From NCBI RefSeq assembly GCF_020283565.1, contig NC_060064.1, positions 19,364,337-19,428,336 of the forward strand: a DNA stretch of 64,000 bases, given 5' to 3'. This stretch comes from Trifolium pratense (Eukaryota; Streptophyta; Magnoliopsida; Fabales; Fabaceae). Position 1 is the stretch's first letter. Every line of letters begins with the position of its first letter. Shown in pieces: positions 21,476 through 37,589 of this stretch. The position numbers and the translations under genes were made by a program. The notes below the pieces were generated by a model. The model was not told where the DNA came from and searched no databases. It was given only the letters and a program-made list of their open reading frames with translations.

Positions 21476-21940
21476 ATATTAAGATTATAGCGTACCCCTG
21501 ACCGGGGCGACCTACAAGGATACAAAGCAATGAGCACCTACTATGTTTCTATTAATTCTATACATGTATGCAAACCCATCTGATTTGGAGAATTCTTTGA
21601 GGTGTGTGTGTGAGGGAAAATAGTTGCAGTAGCATCCATACTTCATTTTTTACTACTTACTAGGAGTAAATCTAAAAAACACAAAGAACAAATTAAAGAA
21701 GTAACATCCATGATACATGACTTTTGAATAATTTAAGCAATTTTTGAAAGATTTGCAATCTTTGACCACATAGGAATCGTGCAAAGGTTTAGGGTAAAAT
21801 CAATTATCGCAGTTGAAAAAACTATCCGTATAATATATAACCTTAGTTGTAAAACTAGGCATTATAACTCTAATGTAACCCTGTAAAGAACCAGCCATAA
21901 GGCTGGCCACCAAACAAAGCCACACCCCATTCCCTTCCTA
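21476..21940. other. Spacer downstream of SerRS; block shared with nsLTP-C upstream region
   Basis: 21505-21605 ('tacaaggatacaaagcaatg', then 'agcacct', 'ttctata', 'gtttggag'-like sites) resembles 36405-36545, upstream of nsLTP-C, and weakly 42790-42830. This suggests an old upstream block of a lost nsLTP unit. The remainder is probably the 3' flank of the synthetase gene. Confidence 0.4.
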
Positions 21941-22058
21941 CTACAATACATTGAATATCCTAGTCCCAATTTTCCAGACTGCATTCCTCTTTCCAATGAA
22001 ATTCATAACTGAATTTAGTATATGAGCAGCTCGATTAAATTGAACATGTTTCAATGCC
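21941..22058 (-). other. Possible terminal exon or spliced 3' UTR of SerRS
   Basis: A good acceptor (ttgcag, 22059-22064) is followed by a 38-codon open segment ending in TAG (contains HVQFNRAAHILNSVMNFIGK). It lies 410 bp beyond the SerRS stop on the same strand. It could be a second 3' UTR exon of that gene, a terminal exon of an unrecognised transcript, or chance. I recognise no family. Confidence 0.25.
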
Positions 22059-22467
22059 CTGCAAGATAGAAACCAATGCAGACTTCAGAATTATAGTCCC
22101 ATAAACCAGGACTCCCTTGCACTACATTACACTCAAATCTCGCTATTCATACTATGGCAACAAAAATTAACATGTTTTGCCATTTTTTGCAACAGAATCT
22201 TTCATGCAAAACTGGACATCCGATCGGAGTCTTAGTCTTTCACAATGTATAAAACCACCACAACATGAGTTACAGATCATGCCAAGTATGTCCTTTCTGC
22301 AAAATATTGTGTTCCTTAAAGATAATTTAATATTTAATTTAAAGCATACAACGAGAAGGGGATGGAGGCGGTTGAAAACAGGTTATGATGGAAGGAATAA
22401 CATTGGTCATAACCTACAATTCTGAACTAGCTCTTAATAAATATCATTCAGACTAAAAATAATGCAA

Positions 22468-26623
<4,156 letters not shown>

Positions 26624-26639
26624 GTTATGGTTCTCGCGG

Positions 26640-27300
26640 CGTCGTAATGAGTGAGAGTGAAAGAGTGTGAAAGCAGATAGTAGAAGAAGGGCCTTCAGGT
26701 GGTTTTTTTGGACATTCGCAAAAAACTAAAAATTACATGCATTGAGTTTTTACTTTTTACTTTGGATCCGGATTCTCTCCATCATCCATTGTCTCCTTCT
26801 CCAATTCTGACCCGTTAGATCAATCTTGCAGTCAAAATCTATTTTGACAAAACAAGCGTACTGCAAATATTACATGTAATCCTAAACTTAAAATAGAAAA
26901 TCCTCTGCGTGCGAACGATTCAGACAACACCACCAACTTGGGCAGCGGCGCAACGGTGGGTGAAGCAGCGGCGATGTGGTCGGAGATGACGCTGCGGTGG
27001 GTGAAGCAGCGGCGCTGTGGTTGGAGATGACGCAAAGGTCGAAGACGCAGCGACAAGAGACGATGGTTTATGCGGTGGTCGACAAAAAGACGATAAGTGG
27101 TCAGCAAAGCAGAGAAAACGCAACATAAGATGAATGATAAAAATGTGAAATTTATTTCCTTCCTTTTTTCTGATTTGTTTGTTTCTATCTTTCTCTATTG
27201 ATTTTGTTTCTTTTGTATTTATTGACTGGAAGATAATGAAATTATTGAAGCCCAATGGAGAAAATTGGTTTGTCATCAAATGGTGTATTGATGTAGTGTT
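26640..27300. other. SerRS promoter side and GC-rich local duplication
   Basis: Upstream of the synthetase start. 26940-27080 is CpG-richer and contains a partial local duplication ('gtgggtgaagcagcggcg' at 26956 and 26998). The short frames here have no recognisable domain. No core promoter element could be assigned confidently. Confidence 0.35.
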
Positions 27301-27876
27301 TTGTTGCGAATATCACAGCCACTGCACACAAACCATCTTGCTGCTATTGCTGGGTCTGTTTCAATTTTTGTTGATGCTGGATGTAGTGTGAATGCACCAA
27401 CAGGCTGGGGTTTGGTTTTCAAAGATCACAATAGTGTAACAACCTTCAGTGCTTGTAAAAGAGACGACATTTCAGTCGATCCAATTATGGCTGAGGCTTT
27501 GGGTATTAGACGGGCCATCCAACTAGCTCGAGATCTAGGCCTAAATTATGTCTCCATTTTCTCTGATGCAGCTACATTTGGTGGATTGTATTAACAAGAA
27601 AGAAGGCAAAGATAGCAGCAATTGATATGGTGGTCCAAGATTGTAGAGCTTTAATTTCTAGTTTGTTAAATGTTAGTGTTATGTTTGTTAGAAGAGAACA
27701 AAATGGTGATGCTCATAGCCTGGCCTCGTAAAGTTGTGGGTATTAGAACATGAATAGGTGTAACTCCCATTGTGTCTGGTATTTCAAATTATACAGGTGA
27801 TCCTGTTTCTATATGTATTCCAAATGGCTGTGTTCCAGCTTTTATCTGATGAATGATGTTTAACTTTAAAAAAAAA
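27301..27876 (+). pseudogene. LINE-derived RNase H-like domain relic
   Basis: FVDAGCSVNAPTGWGLVFKD followed by MAEALGIRRAIQLARDLGLN and VSIFSDA is the RVT_3/RNase H-like fold common at plant LINE 3' ends (D, E and D catalytic positions are recognisable). It breaks after SDAATFGGLY. The expected continuation (LVDCINKK, AIDMVVQDCRALISSLLNVS, VMFVRREQNGDAHSLAS) follows in other frames, ending in a stop near 27730. A 3' tail with an A-run ends at about 27876. Confidence 0.7.
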
Positions 27877-28546
27877 AGATTAATGATATGTGGTGAAGTT
27901 GGGAACATTGTACAGAAAGTTTTATCATATTGAATAAAAGGGGTCAATGGTTGTAAAGGGGCTTTGATTTGGTTTATGGCTACTCTAATGTAAAAAGATT
28001 TGGTTTTGTTCTCAAATTACTTTATCTCTAAACCACTAAACTAGAAAAATCAAGAAAATATGATATCATAATGAATGATGTTTCTGATATTGTACAGAAA
28101 AACCAATAAATTACTTCATCTTGAATTTACACTTTGTAGCAACTAAAGTCATATTATACAGAAAAACCAGAAAACTTATATTGTATTTATACTTATACTA
28201 TTTCTTGAATTGACACTTGTAGCAACTAAAGTGATATTGCATATATGTCCAAAACACAACCAGAAGTAGATTCCCAAAAAAAAAAGATTTGCTTCACATC
28301 TTTATGGATTGATCATTGTTGTGGTATCCTCATGAAGGTTATCCTATAATTCATAACATAGGATTAGCATAAAATACAAGATTTGGCTTTGTTGAAAGTG
28401 ACAATTACATAGAATTGAAACTTACCATTAATAAGCTAGTATAATTAGTGACACAAAATGAACTTAAATTGTCATTGTTTTCCTGCATAAAATTCAAAAA
28501 CATTTAATCAGTAAACAATTTGTAGTTCATTCACATACTGAAATTG
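27877..28546. other. Spacer 3' of the FAR1-like pseudogene
   Basis: AT-rich. A motif 'atattgtacagaaa' is loosely repeated (27908, 28088, 28150). No gene or terminal repeat supported. Confidence 0.35.
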
Positions 28547-30690
28547 CTATAATCTAACCATGGATACATCATTGAGCCATATAGGTGCACTTGTATTAGA
28601 CACCATATGTTGCACATGTCTTTGTGAATAACTTGAGTCATTATTTTTTCTGTTTTTGGACAGTTTACCCTTTACCACTTTTCTATTGTTGTTCTGCATG
28701 TAAAAACATAAAAAAAAAAAAAAAAAAAAAAACAATGTGAATTTATTTAGTTGACTAAATCTAATAGTAAAATTCAATAGTTATATAATTTAATAATACC
28801 TTAATTTGTGAAGCACCTGAACCACCACTTTTCTGTTTTTTTTTGTAAGTCTGCTCTCTACCCAACTTTTCATACGCTTTCTGCCTTTCTGGCTTTCCCT
28901 TTTTTTAAATTTATGTACTTGTGTTGAACCATCAATGCCATTTTCAATTTCTTCAATTGTGCTAAGAAACTCATTCACTTGAGCCTTACTTACTTGACTA
29001 TTTTGAAATCGTAGTATCTGCCTCTCCAATTCATCAACAACTTTGGTAATAAAAGGTGAATGTTTCCGGACTTCTACATGCTTCACTGGCAATCCTAATA
29101 AGGCGGGGACAAATCTTATGGTACCGTTGCTTTGGGGACAAATCAATATCTTCCACCAAATGACTAATACCAACAATAGGTAATTCACCACTTCTTGCAG
29201 ACTTTGTCCACCTCTTCATGATATAAGGTTCAGGCACTGATTTCACATCCATATGAATAAAGACTCTTAAACAATGACAACAAAGTATACCAAAGCTCTC
29301 AAACTTACGACAAGAGCAACAAATTAACTTCTTATCAAAATCAAATAACACTTTCCATTCTCCCAAATCCCTTGCCATGGCAATGACATATTCACTTGAT
29401 GATGTTTGTATATTCATACTTTTGACAGAACATGCTGCAAATAGCTCAAACTCCTTTTGAAATCGATAAAAAATAGTGGGAGTATATATCTCAGACATTT
29501 GTTGCAATATATCAGAATATGAATTTATAAGTCTTGGTATTTTTTGACGTGATTCAAATTCACACCTCAATTCGTTATATCTCATTTCTTCTACAACGTC
29601 CTCAAAGCGTTTCAAAAACTTGATTATATCCAAATCCACATTCATAAAACTCTTGATGTCTGCATTCACACTTTCACTAAGTTGGGTGCTTCGCATTCCT
29701 AATGTAAAAGCCTTATTCATGTAACAAGATGCCCATTTCTCCTTCAAACTGTATGCTCTCCTCAACCATGGCTCTTCATCACCATTATAGTTTACAAGGA
29801 GGGTTCTCCAACTTTCTTCAAATTGTTTTTCATCATCATACCCATACATGCACTTCTTAAAGTCACTAAGAAAATGAGATTCACCTTTCATTAAATGACT
29901 TAAGTGTTTGATACAATTTTGCATTAAGTGCCATGTACACAGGCCATGGTAAGCTCTGGCATTACGTGGACAAGTGCTTTTGCCATTGCTTGATCTTGAT
30001 CAGTAAAAACTGTTTGAGGCGTTTTTTGCTTATGTGCCTCTAGAAACGTCTCAAAAAGCCACTTGAACGACTCTGCAGTTTCGTCGTACAATAATGCAGC
30101 CCCAAAGTTCACCGCTTTTCGATGGTGGTTAAATCCCGAGAACACTGCTAGTGGTCTATATGAACTATTTGTGCAATATGTTGAATCAAGAGAAACCACA
30201 TCACCAAAATATCCATAATCAAAGAGCATTCTCGCATCTGCCCAAAATACATTAGTAATTTGATCTTCCACATCCATTTGATAAGCATGATAAAAGGAAG
30301 GACTATCAAGCGACATTTTTTGAAAGTATTGCAATAGATACCCGGCTTCCCCATTTACTAAACTGTTTTGCCTTCTTTTTTTTAGATAATTCTTTTGATC
30401 AAGGCGTGTAAATCCCAAGTTGGTTCTGCCACCCACTTCTTTACTCATCAAATCAAATGAACTCCTTTGTTGAAGACCGGCGTCATCCGCTAGATCAATT
30501 TGTTGGCAGTGAATTTCTAAAACTTTTCGTTGAGATGACAACATATGAGTTGTTTCTTGTGTGTGTAACATATGGTTATGTTCTACCACAAAATCATGAA
30601 CCATCCAATTTTTGAAATATCTATATAGTTTTCGTAGTTTAAACACCTTGTTCAAGAAAATCAACAAAAACAGGAATATTTAAATCTGTT
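28547..30690 (-). pseudogene. FAR1-related / MULE-type transposase-like gene with frameshifts
   Basis: From the 5' end: KNWMVHDFVVEHNHMLHTQE is the end of a FAR1 DNA-binding domain. FWADARMLFDYGYFGDVVSL with DSTYCTN, then TVFTDQDQAMAKALVHVMPE, form the MULE DDE domain (the D of DST and of TDQD visible). After MPELT the frame is lost: GLCTWHLMQNCIKHL continues in the next frame from 29940 downward, which fits a one-base deletion. The SWIM finger CSCRKFESFGILCCHCLRV is near 29265-29320. A second shift separates PETFTFYY from VVDELERQILRF near 29045. A likely last exon at 28547-28700 ends WLNDVSMVRL. The N-terminal zinc-chelating half is missing. It may be a dead FAR1-RELATED SEQUENCE gene or a MULE transposase; no MULE TIRs were found. 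Confidence 0.85.
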
Positions 30691-30837
30691 TTGATTACCC
30701 CTAGCCTCCTCTCCCGTCTGAAATAGACCCCTTTATATAAATTATAACCCATGTTATCCGCGAAGATAAAGGCAAGGTGCATTTGGTCTAAATAAATTAT
30801 AAGTTCATCTAAATAGGCTAGAGAGTCCAGGCAAGGA

Positions 30838-31335
30838 AGTTCTAAACTTGGTGTTTGGGCAAGAAGTCTTAGGTGGTGTACTTGGGCAAGGAAGTCCTAA
30901 GTTGTGAAGTTGGGCAACAAAGTCCTAAGTAAGGTGTTTGGGGATTTGTAATCAGTTGTAATTATAGTGAACTCCTTCGAAGAGTCAAGGGACTGGACTA
31001 CTCTCAATTTTGGGAGGAACCAGAATAAACATTTCGTGTGTACCCCCCCCCCCCCCCCCTCTCTCTCTCTCTCTTGTGTTTACTTATCCGCCGCAAGTAC
31101 TCTGCTCTATATCTTTCAAGCACTTGAGTTTCAAAACAAAGAAAAAGAAAACACAATTCAACCTCACTTCTTGTGTTTTTCTCACCTTCATTTTTTCTTC
31201 AGCATCCTCTAGTCTTGCATTTGCTTTATACCACATTGTTCTTGTGTTACTCAAAAGGGCTAGGCCTTGCGATTTGGTGATTTTCAAATCATTTCAGTGC
31301 CGGCTTGCTCGAAAGGTCTATAAGGTATCTAACTC
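30838..31335 (+). mobile_element. Copia-type LTR fragment
   Basis: Contains three loose repeats of 'gggcaaggaagtcctaag' (30826-30935) and the block 'gtcaagggactggactactc' plus 'gaggaaccagaataaa', which also occurs in the solo LTR at 56460-57566 (57375-57413). Ends are not clear. It holds a C-run and CT-run at 31042-31073. Short frames here are not genes. Confidence 0.55.
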
Positions 31336-31654
31336 AAAATAAGAAACATGAGGAATAGCGCAAGTTGTTTTTTTAGAGTGTTGCGCAAACCATAAAATAT
31401 CGAGTTCAAATTTTATTGTTTAAAAAAATCATAGTAAAATTTACGGTTTTAAATTTGTGGTCCACATCCACATTTGCGGTCGCAGTACAACTGATGCAAA
31501 AGTCACCGCAAATGCATAACATAGCAATCACGGTGTGATTTTTAATCATACATACAGTCGCATCTTAATTGCATCAAAAACTATATCAGACGATTTCAAT
31601 CATATTCATTCAAATATTTTCACAATAAATTAATATTTATGAACCCCAAATTCT
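31336..31654. other. Spacer without gene
   Basis: No frame or repeat end supported. 31440-31580 has phrases such as 'gcggtcgcagtacaactg' seen in legume dispersed repeats. Confidence 0.3.
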
Positions 31655-31991
31655 TAGGGTGGGCAAAAGCCCCGAACTAAACAGGCGAACTAAACTGAAC
31701 CGAACCAAAAAAGCTGAACCATAACTAACTGTTTTTAAACTAAACTGAAATAATTCGGTTTGGTTCATGATTATCAGTTTGGCTTGGTTCGATTCACTTT
31801 AATGGTTCGGTTTGTTTTAGTTAAAAGTTAGCTGTGGTTTGGTTCAGAACCATAAAACCGAACCATTTTAACAGTTTGGTTCGGTTCGGTTTGAAAGACA
31901 AACAATTCAGTTTGGTTCTATTACTATGACTTTTGAAAACAATTTTGGTTCAGCTCGATTTTTCTCCAGAACTGAACCATGCTCACCCCTA
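31655..31991. mobile_element. hAT-type MITE (337 bp) with 8-bp target duplication
   Basis: Terminal repeats TAGGGTGGGCA (31655) and GCTCACCCCTA (ending 31991) are imperfectly inverted. CAAATTCT flanks both sides (31647-31654 and 31992-31999), a perfect 8-bp duplication as made by hAT transposases. The interior is full of 'gaaccgaaccaaa' and 'ttggttcggtt' motifs in both orientations. No coding capacity. Confidence 0.9.
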
Positions 31992-32414
31992 CAAATTCTA
32001 AATTATGTCAAATGTAATAAATAATTTTACCTTTAATAATATCTTAACCGTGTATTTTAATGATCTTTCCATAAATATGTATGGAATAAAATGAGACTCT
32101 CCTAGCTAGCTAGTGTGAGAAAATAGTGTTATAGATATAGTAATGCCACTTGATAGAGTATGTGAAAACTTTAAATTATTTTTCACGCCAAAGACAATCG
32201 TAATGCGCATCGCAACAACCGCAACTACTATTGTATCCGCAACTACCAATACCAGAGGCGGACACATGTTAAGGCCTTGTGTGGCCTTGGCCACACTTGT
32301 TTTTTAAGTTTTTTAAGTTTTTTTACTTATACTTGATCTAGTGTGTAAGAGCTAGCTACTCATTTTTTCCTTTAATTCCTTAACTACATGATTCCTTCTG
32401 TAGAATAGTATGGG

Positions 32415-32416
<2 letters not shown>

Positions 32417-32445
<29 letters not shown>
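32417..32445. repeat. (AT)n microsatellite
   Basis: About 14 AT units. Confidence 0.9.
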
Positions 32446-32446
<1 letters not shown>

Positions 32447-32539
32447 CTACACTACACATAATATATAATTTAATCGATCTAAGAATTTAGGATACATACA
32501 ATGTTTAGAATAAAATGTAAAATTTTAAAACTTATATGT

Positions 32540-33175
32540 ATCTTGTATACAGGGGCGGACACATGTTCCGATAATATAGGGCCTTGGCCATATCTGATAT
32601 GGATGCACTCTATGTGCGGAGGAAAACTAAACGTTCTTAGTGTTTCTAGTGTTTCTAATTTGCATCATTATAAGCATGATTGTTTGTTTAGTGTTTTAGG
32701 TTTGTAGTTGCATGAGCTCAATGCTAGGTTTGATGAAGAGAATACTGAATTTTTACGGTGTGTTTTATGTTTGAGTCCCTTATCGTCATTTGCAGCTTTT
32801 GATGTCAAAAAATTATTGAGGATGATTGAGCTTTATCCAAATGATTTTGTAGATATGCCGGAAGTGGTGGTGCGACATCAACTTTGGACTTATGTAAGAG
32901 ATGTTTGATCTGACTCTAAGTTTGCAAAGTTAAAAGGACTTCTATATCTTTGTGCAAAACTTGTGGAAACAAATAAGTGCAACACATTTGATATAATTTA
33001 TAAGCTTTTGAAGTTAACTTTAATATTGCCGGTAGCAACTGCAAACGTGGAACATGTTTTTTCAGTTATGAATTTAGTGAAGGGTCCGCTATGCAACAAA
33101 ATGAGTGATATTATTTTAGCTCATTTTCAAGAAATGGATAATAGGTGGTTTCATTGTAAATGTATTAAATTATAA
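32540..33175 (+). pseudogene. hAT transposase C-terminal relic (ZMYM1/TTF-type)
   Basis: ELNARFDEENTEFLRCVLCL, then FYPNDF-like ELYPNDFVDMPE, then an in-frame stop (32906) after YVRDV, then FAKLKGLLYLCAKLVETNK and LLKLTLILPVATANVEHVFS and VMNLVKGPLCNKMSD. This matches the hAT C-terminal dimerisation region (LPVATATVERAFSAM...RLRNKM) with decay (ERAFS reads EHVFS). 'ggggcggacacatgtt' at 32550 and a similar phrase at 32258 resemble hAT ends. No full DDE domain. Confidence 0.78.
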
Positions 33176-33199
33176 ATATTATATTTTATTTTCAGTATA

Positions 33200-33346
33200 C
33201 TCCCTCTAGTCACTTATATAAGAAAACTTTTGTTTTCTAGATACATGGAATAATTGATATATCTAGTCGATTTTTTAGACCAAATACATCAATCATTTTA
33301 TGAACCTAAAAAATGAAAAAAAAATTATATTAAGAACCGGAGGGAA
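33200..33346. mobile_element. Stowaway-like MITE (147 bp)
   Basis: Ends CTCCCTCTAGTCACTTATA (33200) and TAAGAACCGGAGGGAA (33346) are imperfect inverted repeats of the CTCCCTC type. TA flanks both sides. Typical Tc1/mariner-derived MITE. Confidence 0.75.
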
Positions 33347-33669
33347 TAATTTAGTTGATTGTATTTTTAAAATTTTGGCCACACCAAAATTTTATGTCCG
33401 GAAACTATGGTACAAAACTACAAATAACTATAGATAGCCACACGTTGTGCAGCATAAGTTGTGCTTAATAAATTTCATTTATAATTAATATTGAAATGCA
33501 TAGTACTATAGTGATCCCTAGTTGGGATTCGATTACAACAGGGGAAATTAAGCCATCTTCCTCTTTATTCTGTCTTTGGTTATTTTCACAAACCAAAGTA
33601 GTATTATTTATTCATCAAATGAAGCCTCACGAGTTGCTCATTGCGTGACTCTGTAATTTCTTGACGCAA

Positions 33670-34734
33670 TTAGGGAATCCTGCAACGAGTAAAGTGAAAT
33701 TGACATTAATTTTCTTTACGCATAATAATTACTTATTATGCATGAAAAATAAGTTTTAAAATTGACAAAAAAGTTTTAAATATTTCTAGTCCCTTTTTTA
33801 ATATTTTTTGTACAAAGTTCCTAAAATATATAAGAATAATAAATAATTCATCATGTCTATAAAAAAAAAATCATAATGCTTCTTCAAAAAAAAAAAATCA
33901 TATCATTATTTTTATAAGTAATCCATAAAGCATACAATATTTATCTCGCTTAGTCGCTAACATCTTGTCGATGTATATTAATATGATAAATTTTCATGAT
34001 AGGGAATTCATACATATATTTTTTTTTTTTTTTTGTATTTAGATACTTACAAGTAGAAAAGAGTAATACTTTTTTTTTACAAGAAGAAAAGAGTAATACT
34101 TGATAGGTTAAACTTAGTTTTTCTTGTTTTCATTTTTCAAGAATCACAAACATTTTATTAGCTTAGGCTAAAAATAAAAAGGAAACATAATTGCAAGGAC
34201 TAATATTAATAAAATCTGTACATAAATTGTTTTTCTATAAAAAAAAATAAGTTAGAAATTAATTTGGTCATATCATAAACAACACACACACACATATATA
34301 TATGGTAGTGTGTGTGTGTATGTGTATTAGAGAAAGAAAAAAAAAACGAGGGTGTTAATTAATGGTTAGAGATTAGAGAAGTACGTGTTGCAGTTAATGG
34401 AGGGGCTAATCTTGTAAGGCAAATTGATACCACACTTAGGAGCGATGCTAGAAAGGGCCGAAAGATTGATTCCAGGTAAGCCGAATATAGTTCCTTTGAC
34501 GCACCTGCAAACACTTTGACGATCAGCAATAGACTTACTCTGGCCATAAATACTCCTAAGTCCATTGCAACATGGTGCTGAGACAGATGGTCCTGGGTTC
34601 CTAAGGTACCCAAGGCATGGTGCTACAGTAAGTTGTATCTGACCACAAGAAAGGGCAGCGTTGGCCAAGGGAATGTCCAAAACCAAACATATCATAGACA
34701 AGCAAATAACTTTGACGAGCATTGAGCTAGCCAT
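33670..34734 (-). CDS. Type-I non-specific lipid-transfer protein C
   Basis: Exons 34385-34734 and 33670-33679; exon 2 (GATTCCCTAA) completes T-I-P-stop, giving 119 residues. This is the most canonical member: signal peptide of 26 residues ending ANA, then C-X9-C-X14-CC-X19-CXC-X22-C-X13-C with no extra cysteine, the pentapeptide SIADR, and LPYKIS before the last Cys (the family's PYxIS motif). Mature protein is about 93 residues, the usual 9-kDa size. A TATA element TATATAAATA lies at 34831-34840. Just upstream of the ATG it shares 'gtgatgattgtgttatggt' with gene D, so C and D are close paralogues. It should be a secreted lipid carrier. The 705-bp intron has AT runs and no mapped insertion. 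Confidence 0.93.
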
Positions 34735-34830
34735 GATAGATTTGGAAAATTTTGATAGAGGAAATATTGCACTTCAAGTGTGTGAATGAATGTGAAAGTG
34801 ATGATTGTGTTATGGTACCTAGCTAAGGAG

Positions 34831-34840
34831 TATTTATATA
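34831..34840 (-). promoter_or_regulatory. TATA box of nsLTP-C
   Basis: TATATAAATA on the minus strand, about 97 bp before the ATG. Confidence 0.7.
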
Positions 34841-34849
34841 GAGAATATA

Positions 34850-35812
34850 TATATGACCAATTTAACTTTGGTTACAATGTTTAACATTTATTATTTGAGG
34901 AAAGTTTTTCCACAACAATCAAAATCTTAAGAATGTACAAAGCCACTAAATTTTGTCTTCGGTAGTATGGATAAAATTTTAGATCCAAGTCTTATTGGCT
35001 TCGATGTAACAAACACAATTCTCAAAAATAATTATAACACGGTAAAAATTTGGATTCCTATTTAATTATGAGAAATATAAAATATTCACTGTTGATAATA
35101 TATAAAAATAAAGTACTAGAGGAAGTTGAGTAAATTAACGAGTACCAGAAGTACACTCCACTAGAATAAGGAAATAAGGAGGCACACCACCAACAAATTA
35201 GAATCCCTAAAATGCACCACCATTATTTTGACGAGTCGACAACTTATCCGGTAGAAGTTGCCAAGAAAAGACTGTCACTTTTGAAGGGGCCTAAGTATTT
35301 CACACTTTTTGAAGCAGCTTTTTTCCTCTACAGAGAAGATCACTTCATCAGCAATGGAACGACTAAGCGCAAAAAAAGCTGACTTAACTGAATAGTCACC
35401 ACTTGGACCATGCTTCCAAAACCAAGAATCATCTGCTACAGAGATCGTAATTGGCTGAAAAAAATAGGGACTACAATATTCTAAATGTTTATTGTAAAAA
35501 AAAAATTAGATTCAATTCATTTTGGAGATTCTTAAGCCAAATTGATTTTTTTTTTATACAAAATTGATATTTTTTTAAAGGCTGTTTTTTCAATATTCTT
35601 TTATAGTAAGTAGAAAGTTTGTTGTGTTGTGTTTTTTTTATCAAAAAGTAATGTAATAATCAAGTCAAAATTCAAATCTAATTTACCTAAAAAAATTGAA
35701 TCTCAAATAAACAAATTATTTTTCTTACATGTGAGATGGTAAATAATACAAACCATTTCATCGTGTGCTTAATTTCACCGCGAAAAGTATAGTATTTGTC
35801 ACATAAAAAGGG

Positions 35813-35859
<47 letters not shown>

Positions 35860-36000
35860 AGGGTAATTAACTAATATATATTTATTTAAGGAATAACCTT
35901 ACTTTTTAATATTTTTTCATACGCACTAACTAGTGTTCGAACTCAGAATCAAATAGTTAAAAGATCAAATATCCAAACATTTACCACAACAATGTGAAGT
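34850..36000. other. Spacer upstream of nsLTP-C
   Basis: AT-rich. 35150-35480 is more complex ('gaagttgccaagaaaagact', 'ctcatcagcaatggaacg'-like text) and may be old transposon sequence, but no frame is supported. (AT)n occurs at about 35817-35854. Confidence 0.35.
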
Positions 36001-36019
36001 AATGAAGGCATGATTGGTA

Positions 36020-36115
36020 TATTGGCAGTTTAGCTCGATTGGTATATGTACATCTCATTACATATGCATGATTGAGTTTAAACATCGGACATCCCACTTA
36101 CCTTAAGAATTCGTT
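36020..36115 (+). repeat. Degenerate SINE head
   Basis: A-box-like TTTAGCTCGATTGGTATATG (36035-36054) and B-box-like GAGTTTAAACATCGG (36072-36086), followed by 'catcccacttacctta'. It resembles the SINE heads at 26127-26258 and 36636-36772, but no tail or target duplication is clear. Confidence 0.45.
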
Positions 36116-36635
36116 TGATATGATGAAAAGAAAGTGAGACGAAAAAAATTACGACCAATGAATGAACTTGGTGGTATCTGCCATGACATGAGTGTTTTTG
36201 TCACATGTCATCAAAATTCAAGCTAAAGTGGGATCAGGGCCCAAAAGTCATAAAAAATTAAAATAGGGGATGAAAATACTTGTTTTTAAAACAGGAGGAT
36301 TAAAATTAAAAAATAAAATAGATGGATCAAAATTGCATTTAAATCGTTGTGAGTTCGGGGACCAATTGGTTTTCATTTAGAGGTTGCTAATGACGCTTAC
36401 TGAACTAATATCTACAAGGCTACAAGATAAGGATACAACACAATGAGCACCTTACCTGTTGGTTCAAAATTGGTAAAAATGATCACTCATTTACTCTATA
36501 ATTTCAATATATGTAAACCATGTGGTTTGGAAAATCCTTGTCAGGTTTCTACTTTCCCCAAAAAGGTTATTTGGGACCTAAATGAGCTGGTGCATGAGCT
36601 GGTGACACTTTCCGCTAATTAAAACCTAATTAAAT

Positions 36636-36772
36636 ATGCATGGATGAGCTTAATTCAGTTGACAGGATATTGTATTATATATATGTAGGGGGTCGAGGTT
36701 CGAATCTCAGTCATTCCACTTATCGATCTTAAGTGTGAAATTTCTAGCCACTAGGCTACATAAAAAAAAATA
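36636..36772 (+). mobile_element. tRNA-derived SINE
   Basis: Starts near 'gatgagcttaattcagttga' (A-box-like) with B-box-like GAGGTTCGAATCTC at about 36694-36707. It ends 'tctagccactaggctac' followed by an A-run. Same family as the SerRS intron SINE. No convincing target duplication. Confidence 0.65.
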
Positions 36773-37589
36773 CTAAACGTTTTTTGACAAAAGAAAAAAG
36801 ATAAAGAAGATAAGTAGTATGCCGGAAAATAAACATTTAACGGTTAATTATATTGAAAATTAACAAAATTAACGATAGGTTAGTCCAAATACTAAAGAAT
36901 TTGGACCTTTTAAGTAAGTGGTTGGTAATTAAATTTATGACTCTCATATATGAAAAAAATTTAGTCATGAGGGCTGAACCCGCTTTGTATACATCATATT
37001 CCCCGTTAGATATAATATTAATGTGTGCTTAAGATATTGAGTTTATACTAGAACTTCGATCCGTGCACGCACGAGTCTGATTAGCTGTAATATGTAATAA
37101 TAGAAAATACGGTAGAAAAATTTTAATATTAAAAGGTATATGAAAAATTAGAGTAATATTAATCATTAGTTCAACAATAAATTTGAATAAATTTTCATAC
37201 AACAGAAATTATGATATATTACGAAATACTTTCTTATAAACTATATTAGAAATTTTATTTGTATATTTACCGTGAAAATGAGAAAGTAATAGAAAAAAAC
37301 ACATAAATATTTTCTATTAAAAATGCTTTGAGTTTCAAATAAAATGGGCAGAAATGGTAATTATCATATTGCTAATAAAATTTCAATTGAATTAATGTGG
37401 GCTTAAGATATTGAGTTTATATTGGTTTTCAATAGAAGTAGATGAATATCATATTTAAAATTTGACTTAATGATAATTATCATATTGCTAATAGAATTTT
37501 AATTGAATTTGTATTAATTAATATGGTATAGGTATATAACAACATAAATCATGGCATATAGCAATAACATCAATGGTTGAAGGTGTCTT
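36773..37589. other. AT-rich spacer
   Basis: No gene. A phrase 'tgtgcttaagatattgagtt' (37023) recurs at 37397 ('gggcttaagatattgagttt'), and 'gataattatcatattgcta' recurs at about 37360 and 37472, a weak direct repeat about 110-370 bp apart. Confidence 0.35.

Noticed and set aside
26832..27279. Two overlapping minus-strand frames (91 and 119 codons) upstream of SerRS
   Set aside because: They translate a GC-rich local duplication in different frames, with no recognisable domain or splice structure.
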